This document shows, piece by piece, positions 29,329-34,584 of a stretch of 34,584 bases of DNA. Within the stretch, counting starts at the first letter, position 1, and each line of letters starts with the position of its first letter. A program made the translations under genes and the position numbers. The DNA comes from DATMNI01 sp035570275 (GTDB lineage: Bacteria > Acidobacteriota > Terriglobia > Bryobacterales > Bryobacteraceae). The stretch spans positions 1 through 34,584 of the forward strand of contig DATMNI010000286.1 of NCBI GenBank assembly GCA_035570275.1. The letters are read 5' to 3'. The notes beneath the pieces are model-generated. The model ran no database searches. It was not told where the DNA came from and was given only the letters and a program-made list of their open reading frames with translations.

Positions 29329-31746
29329 ATGCACAACCTTTGGCGTGACCTCAGTTACGCGGCGCGGGTGCTGCGGCAGGCTCCATGGTTCACTTTGATC
29401 GCCGTCACGGTGCTGGCGATCGGCATCGGCGCCAACTGCGCGATTTTCACACTGGTGGACGCGGTGCTGTTACGTCCGCTGCCATTCGGGCATCCGAACG
29501 AACTGGTGCAGTTGTGGGAAAAGCCGCCCGGACATGACCGAAACTCCGTGTCGCCCCTGAATTTTCTCGACTGGTCGGAGCAAAACCAGGTATTCGCATC
29601 GATGACAGGGATTTCCGGGAGCTCGCGGACGATGATCACCGGCGGCATCCCGGACAGGATTCATGGCCAGGAGGTCACGCGGCGGTTTTTCGACGTATTG
29701 GGTGTGCCTCCCGTCATGGGAAGAACCTTCACCGCGGAGGATGCCAAGCCCGGAATCAAAATGATTGTCATCGGCGACTCGATGTGGCGCACGCGGTTTG
29801 GAGCGGATCCGAAGCTGGTGGGCTCGACGATGGTTCTGGACGGCGAACCATGGACCGTCATCGGTGTGATGCCGGCAAGCTTCGAGATCTGGCAGCAGGC
29901 CGATTATTGGACGCTGTTCAACATCGAACGGCGTTCGGGAATGCGAGCGCCGCATTACCTGCGTGTCTTCGGCCGGCTGAAGCCGGGAGTGACGATCGGC
30001 CAGGCGGGCGCGGCGATGAACGTGATCGGAGAGAATCTGGCGCGCAACTATCCGGAGACGAACAAGGGCTGGGGCGTCACGATGCTGCCGTTGCATGAGG
30101 CGACGGTGGGCGAGAATCTGAGGACCACTTCGCTGGTGCTGGCGGGAGTGGTCGGCCTGGTATTGCTGATGGCGTGCGCGAACGTGGCGAACCTGTTGTT
30201 AGCGCGTGGCGCCGGCCGCTCGCGCGAGATCGCGGTGAGAGCGGCGTTGGGCGGATCGCGAGGACGGATCCTGGGTCAATTGCTGACGGAGAGTGGGCTG
30301 CTGGCATTGCTGGGCGGCGCGGCGGGAATCGCATTGGCATGGGCACTGGTGACCGCCGCACCGAAGTTTCTGCCTGCGAGTACGCTGCCGCCAGGCGTGC
30401 GGCTGGTGCTGGATGGACGCATGGTTGCGTACTCGGCGGCGCTGACGATGATGACGGGGCTCCTGTTCGGCCTGGCGCCGGCCTGGCAGGCGGCGCGGAC
30501 ATCGCTGACGGACGCTTTGCGCGCCGGTGGACGCACGGCGACGGAAGGAATGGGCGCCTTCCGATCGGCGCTGGCGGTGGCGGAGATCGCGGTAGCGGTG
30601 ATGCTGGTCACAGGAGCCGGCTTGCTGCTTCGAACGCTGGCGTCGCTGGACAAGGTGGATACGGGCATTCGACCGGATCATCTGCTGACTGCGCAGTTGA
30701 GTCTGTCGGGCACGCGCTACCAGAAATCGGCGGGCACGCTGGCGTTGTATCAGGCGGTGGAACGCGAGGTGGCGTCGCTCGCGGGCGTGCGGTCGGCGGC
30801 GTTCAGCACAACGCTTCCGACGCAGGGCTGGGACATCGGGATGTCGGCCGAGTTGGTGGATCGCCCCGCGGCGGACCCCTCCCACCGGAAAGCCGTGCAC
30901 TATCAAATAGTCTCGCCGCGGTACTTCGAGACGCTGGGAATCCCGCTTATGGAGGGCCGTTGGTTTACCGGGCAAGATACCGGGGCCTCGGCTCCGGTGT
31001 GCATCGTGAATCAGGAATTCGTGCGCGAATACATGGAGGGACGCGAGCCGCTGGGTATGAAGGCTCGCATCTCAGCGTTGAGTGACACTGGTCCCGTACC
31101 TGTGGTGAGGGAAATTATTGGTGTGATCCGTCAGGTCAAGGTTGACGGACCGCAGGAGCTGAGGCAGAGCCCTGAGGCGTACGTTCCGCTGGCCCAGAAT
31201 CCCTGGTTTTGGGGCGTCCTATCCCTACGCACGGCGGGCGACCCGGCGGCGATGACGCGAACGGTGAAGGAAGCGATCGCCCGTGTAGACCGGAATCAGG
31301 CAGTCGGACGGATCAGCACGATGGAGGAACTGGTAAGCGAGACCGTGGCCCAACCAAAGTTTCGCGCGGGGCTGGTGGGTGCGTTCGCGGGGCTGGCGTT
31401 GGTGCTGTCCGCGGTGGGGATTTTCGGCGTGCTGGCGTTTTCGGTAAGTCAGAGAATGCGCGAGTTCGGGATACGGTCGGCGTTGGGCGCGCAGCCGGGC
31501 GACATTCTGCGCATGGTGCTGGCCGGCGGATTGCGCATCACTGCCCTGGGGGTGGCGATCGGACTGGCCGCGGCAGCGGGATTGACACGATCGCTGGGGT
31601 CGCTGCTTTTTGGGGTGAAGCCGACGGACCCGGCGACGTTCCTGGCAGCTTCAGCAGTATTGTCAATCGTGGCGCTCATCGCGTGCGCGGCTCCGGCCAT
31701 GCGGGCGGTGAGGGTAGATGCGGGGGTGGCGCTGAGGCAGGAGTAG
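29329..31746 (+). CDS. ADOP-type permease (MacB/FtsX-like), second copy
   Basis: The protein has 805 residues from ATG 29329 with GGAG ten bases upstream. It has the same architecture as the permease at 25179 but is clearly divergent. HNLWRDLSYAARVLRQAPWF starts it, followed by TVLAIGIGANCAIFTLVDAVLLRPLP, a periplasmic MacB-PCD domain, an FtsX domain (GLVLLMACANVANLLLARGAGR, REIAVRAALGGSRGRIL), then a second half with VAEIAVAVMLVTGAGLLLRT and a final FtsX domain (MREFGIRSALGAQPGDILRMV). It ends in APAMRAVRVDAGVALRQE. No ATPase gene is adjacent, and the substrate is unknown. It is separated from the first copy by 1.7 kb, so this is not a simple tandem duplication. Confidence 0.9.
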   Translation: MHNLWRDLSYAARVLRQAPWFTLIAVTVLAIGIGANCAIFTLVDAVLLRPLPFGHPNELVQLWEKPPGHDRNSVSPLNFLDWSEQNQVFASMTGISGSSRTMITGGIPDRIHGQEVTRRFFDVLGVPPVMGRTFTAEDAKPGIKMIVIGDSMWRTRFGADPKLVGSTMVLDGEPWTVIGVMPASFEIWQQADYWTLFNIERRSGMRAPHYLRVFGRLKPGVTIGQAGAAMNVIGENLARNYPETNKGWGVTMLPLHEATVGENLRTTSLVLAGVVGLVLLMACANVANLLLARGAGRSREIAVRAALGGSRGRILGQLLTESGLLALLGGAAGIALAWALVTAAPKFLPASTLPPGVRLVLDGRMVAYSAALTMMTGLLFGLAPAWQAARTSLTDALRAGGRTATEGMGAFRSALAVAEIAVAVMLVTGAGLLLRTLASLDKVDTGIRPDHLLTAQLSLSGTRYQKSAGTLALYQAVEREVASLAGVRSAAFSTTLPTQGWDIGMSAELVDRPAADPSHRKAVHYQIVSPRYFETLGIPLMEGRWFTGQDTGASAPVCIVNQEFVREYMEGREPLGMKARISALSDTGPVPVVREIIGVIRQVKVDGPQELRQSPEAYVPLAQNPWFWGVLSLRTAGDPAAMTRTVKEAIARVDRNQAVGRISTMEELVSETVAQPKFRAGLVGAFAGLALVLSAVGIFGVLAFSVSQRMREFGIRSALGAQPGDILRMVLAGGLRITALGVAIGLAAAAGLTRSLGSLLFGVKPTDPATFLAASAVLSIVALIACAAPAMRAVRVDAGVALRQE

Positions 31747-31788
31747 GGACGCTGGTGTTGTGGCGCATGGGCCTGGAAAAACCGCGCC

Positions 31789-33090
31789 CTACGGGTTCAC
31801 GAATTTAGCGATCTCGCTCACCACGTCCGGCATCACGTGGCCGGGCTTGGCGTACTCCGCCGTCGAGCTCTTGCCTTCGCCGGTCACGAACAGGTGGTTC
31901 AGCGAGGGGAAACTCTTCATCACCACTCCCTTGCTGCTTCCCACGGCGGCCTTCCAGAGGGCGAAGTCTTTCATGTTGACCTGAAAATCGCGCTCGCCTT
32001 GCAGGATCAGCATCGGCAGGCCGAGCGTTTTGGCTTTTTCGGCGGGGTTGTAGCCTTTCAGATCCACCCAGTAGGTGACCGGCACGCCCATCACGGCGGG
32101 GCCATCCTCGTCGCCCACTTCCAGCTTCTTCACCTTGGCCTGCAGGGCCTTGACGTCCTCCAGTTGCTTGCCTTTGATGCCCAGGTATTCGGCCTGGTCG
32201 ACAGTCACATCCTCCATTGGCCGCACGTTGCCGGCAAGTATCACCAGGCCGGCCAGTTTGCCGTCCTCCTCGGCGATGCGCGGGGCCACGTATCCGCCCA
32301 GGCTGTGGCCCAACACGTAGACACGTTTGGGATCCACTTCGGGCTGCTGGCGCAGCAGGGCGGCCGCCGCGGCGGCATCATCCACGGTTTCCTCCGCCAC
32401 CGTCATCTTCGCTAAACCGGCCATTTTGGGGCCGTATTGCCGGCTGCGTTTTTCGTAGCGCAGCACGACGATTCCGCGGGACCCGAGTCCCTCGGCCAGG
32501 TCCCTGAATACCTTCACGGCGCTCACGGTTTCGTCGCGGTCGTTAGGACCCGAACCATGCACCAGCACGATAGCCGGGAACGGGCCGGCGCCGTTGGGAA
32601 CGGTGAGAGTTCCGGGCAGCTTCCATTCGCCCTCACCCACCGTGATGCCGCGTTCTTTAAAGGAATCGGGCTTACTGTACTCCGGCCGCTGCCAATCCAC
32701 CGGGCCGGGAAGCGGCACCATGCCGGCCATCAATCCAGCCGGGGTAACGGCCCATTGGTAGTTGACGGTCTGGCTGGCGAATTTCACCGGGATCACCACC
32801 ACGGTATTGGCCCCCGCCTTGCGGGGCTGCGGGTCACCGACGCTCTTGACTTCGCCGTAGGTCTTGATCTGTGCGCCCAGCTTGGTGAGGGTGGCTACCG
32901 GCAAGGCCTTCTGCATGTCCGGCGTGAACATCTGGATCAGGTCCGGGTATTTTTCGGAAAGCAACAGGTCGGTCGCTTTGCGGGCGGCGGCGGCGGGGTC
33001 CGCGGAGGTCTGCGCGGCCAACGACAAAATCAACAGTGGCGATAACAGGGGCAGAATGCGTAACGCGCGTGAAAACATAGACCCTTCCAT
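31789..33090 (-). CDS. Secreted alpha/beta hydrolase with N-terminal DUF3887-like domain
   Basis: The protein has 433 residues from the ATG at 33088-33090, with GAGG seven bases upstream; a second ATG lies four codons later. A signal peptide (ILPLLSPLLILSLAAQ) is followed by a DUF3887-like region at about 30-125 (LLLSEKYPDLIQMFTPDMQKAL, LGAQIKTYGEVKSVG, NYQWAVTP). The alpha/beta-hydrolase domain has FPAIVLVHGSGPNDRDE (oxyanion region), YVLGHSLGGYVAPRIAEE (nucleophile Ser), MLILQGERDFQVN (Asp) and SLNHLF (His), so the triad is complete. Related proteins are annotated as acyl peptidases or esterases; the substrate is unknown. It is a periplasmic enzyme and probably a single gene. Confidence 0.88.
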   Translation of the reverse strand: MEGSMFSRALRILPLLSPLLILSLAAQTSADPAAAARKATDLLLSEKYPDLIQMFTPDMQKALPVATLTKLGAQIKTYGEVKSVGDPQPRKAGANTVVVIPVKFASQTVNYQWAVTPAGLMAGMVPLPGPVDWQRPEYSKPDSFKERGITVGEGEWKLPGTLTVPNGAGPFPAIVLVHGSGPNDRDETVSAVKVFRDLAEGLGSRGIVVLRYEKRSRQYGPKMAGLAKMTVAEETVDDAAAAAALLRQQPEVDPKRVYVLGHSLGGYVAPRIAEEDGKLAGLVILAGNVRPMEDVTVDQAEYLGIKGKQLEDVKALQAKVKKLEVGDEDGPAVMGVPVTYWVDLKGYNPAEKAKTLGLPMLILQGERDFQVNMKDFALWKAAVGSSKGVVMKSFPSLNHLFVTGEGKSSTAEYAKPGHVMPDVVSEIAKFVNP

Positions 33091-33193
33091 GGTACATCCT
33101 CAGCTTGTGCGGCCGCTCCCAAGTGGCCGCTCCAGCATCTCCGGCTTCTTGCATGCCTGCCGCCGGGGACTCAAGTACCAGATGAAGCGTATG

Positions 33194-33332
33194 TGGGGCA
33201 GGTCGTTAACCTGCGGCGGATTGGCAATCCGTCTGCCCGTGCGTGACGACCCTTCTGGCAAGGCGCGAACGCTCGCTGCCGCATCGCGCGGGCGGATTAA
33301 ACAATCCGCCGCAGATTGCCAATCTGCCCCAC
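33194..33332. repeat. Facing pair of double-hairpin repeats (GGATT..AATCC type)
   Basis: The unit at 33194-33239 (GTGGGGCAGGTCGTTAACCTGC followed by GGCGGATTGGCAATCCG...) faces an inverted unit at 33290-33332 that ends in CAATCTGCCCCAC. Each unit folds into two small stems, and together they can form a longer imperfect hairpin with about 50 bases between. The pair fills the gap between two same-strand genes, where it may help terminate the aminotransferase transcript. Confidence 0.75.
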
Positions 33333-33346
33333 AAAGGGCTGTTCCC

Positions 33347-34584
33347 CTAACCTTTCTTGACTTCCTTCTCCACGGCCTCGCTGAAGTAATCGATCTCCCG
33401 CAGGGTGGTATACACGTTCGGCGTCACCCGCAGACCCGTGTACTCCTCGTGCGGCACAAAGGCGGTATAGATTCCGTACTTGGACACCAGTGTCTCGCGG
33501 ATGGCGCCGGGGTCCACGCCGTTGAAGGCCAGGAATCCGATACCGCAGGATTGGGCCGGATCGGCGCTGTGCAGGGTCTTGCATTTCGGGTTCTGCGCCA
33601 GCCGCAGCGCCCAGCGGTCGCGCAGGTAGCGCAGGCGGGCCGCTTTGCGGTCGATGCCAATGTTCTCGTTGAAGATCAACGCCTCGCTGATGGCGTTGTG
33701 GTTGGCTGCCGGGTGGGTGCCGATCTCTTCGAACTTGCGGATGTCGGTATCCTGGCGCGAGTCCGCGGCCATCAATGGCCAGGTACCGGCGATGCGCGAT
33801 TTGCGCACGTACAGGAAGCCCGTGCCCACCGGAGCGTACGTCCACTTGTGGAGGCTGACGCCATAATAGTCGCAATCCAGGTCGGAAATCTTAAACGGAA
33901 AATGACTGAAGGCGTGGGCGCCATCCACAATCACGGGAATGTTCCGCGCATGGGCCATGGCGCAGATGCGCTTCACCGGGAATATCTGGCCGGTCCGGTT
34001 GGTGATGTGGCAGACCAGGATGAGCCGGGTCTTGGGCGTGACGGCCTTCTCAAACCGCTGGTACAAATCGTCCATGGAGGGCGGCGGCACCGGGAACGAA
34101 ATGGTCTTCAGCACGATGCCTTCCCGCCGCTCGCGCTGGCGGAACGTGGTGAGCATCCGCGGGTAATCCTGATTGGTGGTGAGGACCTCATCGCCCGGTT
34201 TGAGGTCGATCCCGTACTGCGCGTTTTCCAGGGACTCGCTGGAATTACGCGTGATGGCCATCTCCTCGGGATCGCAGCCGGCCGCGGCCGCCAGGCGGCT
34301 GCGCACCAGTTCCACCTGCCGTTCCAGCACGTTGATCATGGTAGTGTACGGGCCCATGTCGCTGTATTCCAGATACCGGCGCATGGCGTCCTGCACGTTT
34401 CGCGGTGACGGGCTGACATAACCGTTGTTGAGGTTGACCACGTTGCGATCGACCGTAAAGGCGTCGCGGATCTCCGCCCAATAGTCTTCATCGCTGGCCA
34501 TATCCTCGGGGGTACGGCCTTTGGTGGAAGCCGCCGCGGCGGAGACGCGCTGGATGGCATTATCCTGAAGCGCGGCCACGGCTG
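33347..34584 (-). CDS. Class-V PLP-dependent aminotransferase (isopenicillin-N-epimerase-like), 5' end outside window
   Basis: The frame ends at 33347 and stays open to the right edge; a GTG at 34577-34579 gives 410 residues, but the true start probably lies outside the window. DEDYWAEIRDAFTVDRNVVNLNNGYVSPSP is the typical N-terminal part. SESLENAQYGIDLKPGDEVL, LILVCHITNRTGQIFPV, IPVIVDGAHAFSHFPF (PLP-binding Asp and His) and YGVSLHKWTYAPVGTGFLYVRK (Schiff-base Lys) follow. The C-terminal domain has GLRVTPNVYTTLREIDYFSEAVE. In acidobacteria such proteins are often Tat-exported, but the signal region is not visible here. The reaction could be epimerase, cysteine desulfurase-like or lyase; no substrate can be assigned. 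Confidence 0.87.
   Translation of the reverse strand, partial: AVAALQDNAIQRVSAAAASTKGRTPEDMASDEDYWAEIRDAFTVDRNVVNLNNGYVSPSPRNVQDAMRRYLEYSDMGPYTTMINVLERQVELVRSRLAAAAGCDPEEMAITRNSSESLENAQYGIDLKPGDEVLTTNQDYPRMLTTFRQRERREGIVLKTISFPVPPPSMDDLYQRFEKAVTPKTRLILVCHITNRTGQIFPVKRICAMAHARNIPVIVDGAHAFSHFPFKISDLDCDYYGVSLHKWTYAPVGTGFLYVRKSRIAGTWPLMAADSRQDTDIRKFEEIGTHPAANHNAISEALIFNENIGIDRKAARLRYLRDRWALRLAQNPKCKTLHSADPAQSCGIGFLAFNGVDPGAIRETLVSKYGIYTAFVPHEEYTGLRVTPNVYTTLREIDYFSEAVEKEVKKG

Overview
The window reads as a chromosomal segment of a soil-type acidobacterium, most like the Solibacter/Bryobacter group. That placement is inferred from gene content and style: two very long orphan FtsX/MacB-type permeases without ATPases (the ADOP type), a carboxypeptidase-regulatory-domain TonB receptor, Tat-exported and secreted enzymes, a DinB protein, a Uma2 nuclease, HicAB and AbrB-like antitoxins, generally high GC, and several families of short dispersed palindromic repeats. 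There are no rRNA or tRNA genes and no CRISPR array. I see no intact insertion sequence.

Layout. 1-141 is the tail of a probable sodium:solute symporter. 308-3262 is a lower-GC accessory patch: a Cys/His zinc-finger protein diverging from a SAM-methyltransferase-like protein, then an AbrB-like antitoxin and a HicAB pair. 3529-7158 holds a Tat-exported mannonate-dehydratase-like TIM barrel, a GT-C-like membrane protein and an exported ferritin-like protein. 7675-12841 is a metal-uptake locus: a TonB-dependent receptor diverging from cbiM-cbiQ-cbiO, with a NikR-like palindrome between them. 12879-16838 encodes a secreted beta-propeller-like protein and an S9 (DPP-IV-like) peptidase with polyglutamine tracts. 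About 1.35 kb of non-coding, repeat-rich DNA follows, then a KirBac potassium channel and a DinB protein. 20127-23567 is a compact cluster of a dolichol-phosphate-mannose-synthase-like GT2, a methyltransferase and a PMT/GT39-like membrane glycosyltransferase. Together these look like a lipid-linked sugar donor and a transferase that uses it. After that come a Uma2 protein, another methyltransferase, two ADOP permeases, a small secreted protein, an alpha/beta hydrolase and a class-V aminotransferase that runs off the right edge.

The most unusual content is the repeat load. At least three short stem-loop families recur between genes and also inside reading frames. One copy supplies the stop codon of the GT39-like gene, one adds a Gly-Arg-Gly-Ser insert to the same protein, and one appears to have been amplified into a seven-unit tandem array. 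The gap before the second permease holds a decayed GxxExxY gene flanked by inverted repeats, next to a broken hicB. No clearly new multi-gene system is proven here. The zinc-finger/methyltransferase pair and the gene-invading repeats are the best candidates for follow-up.
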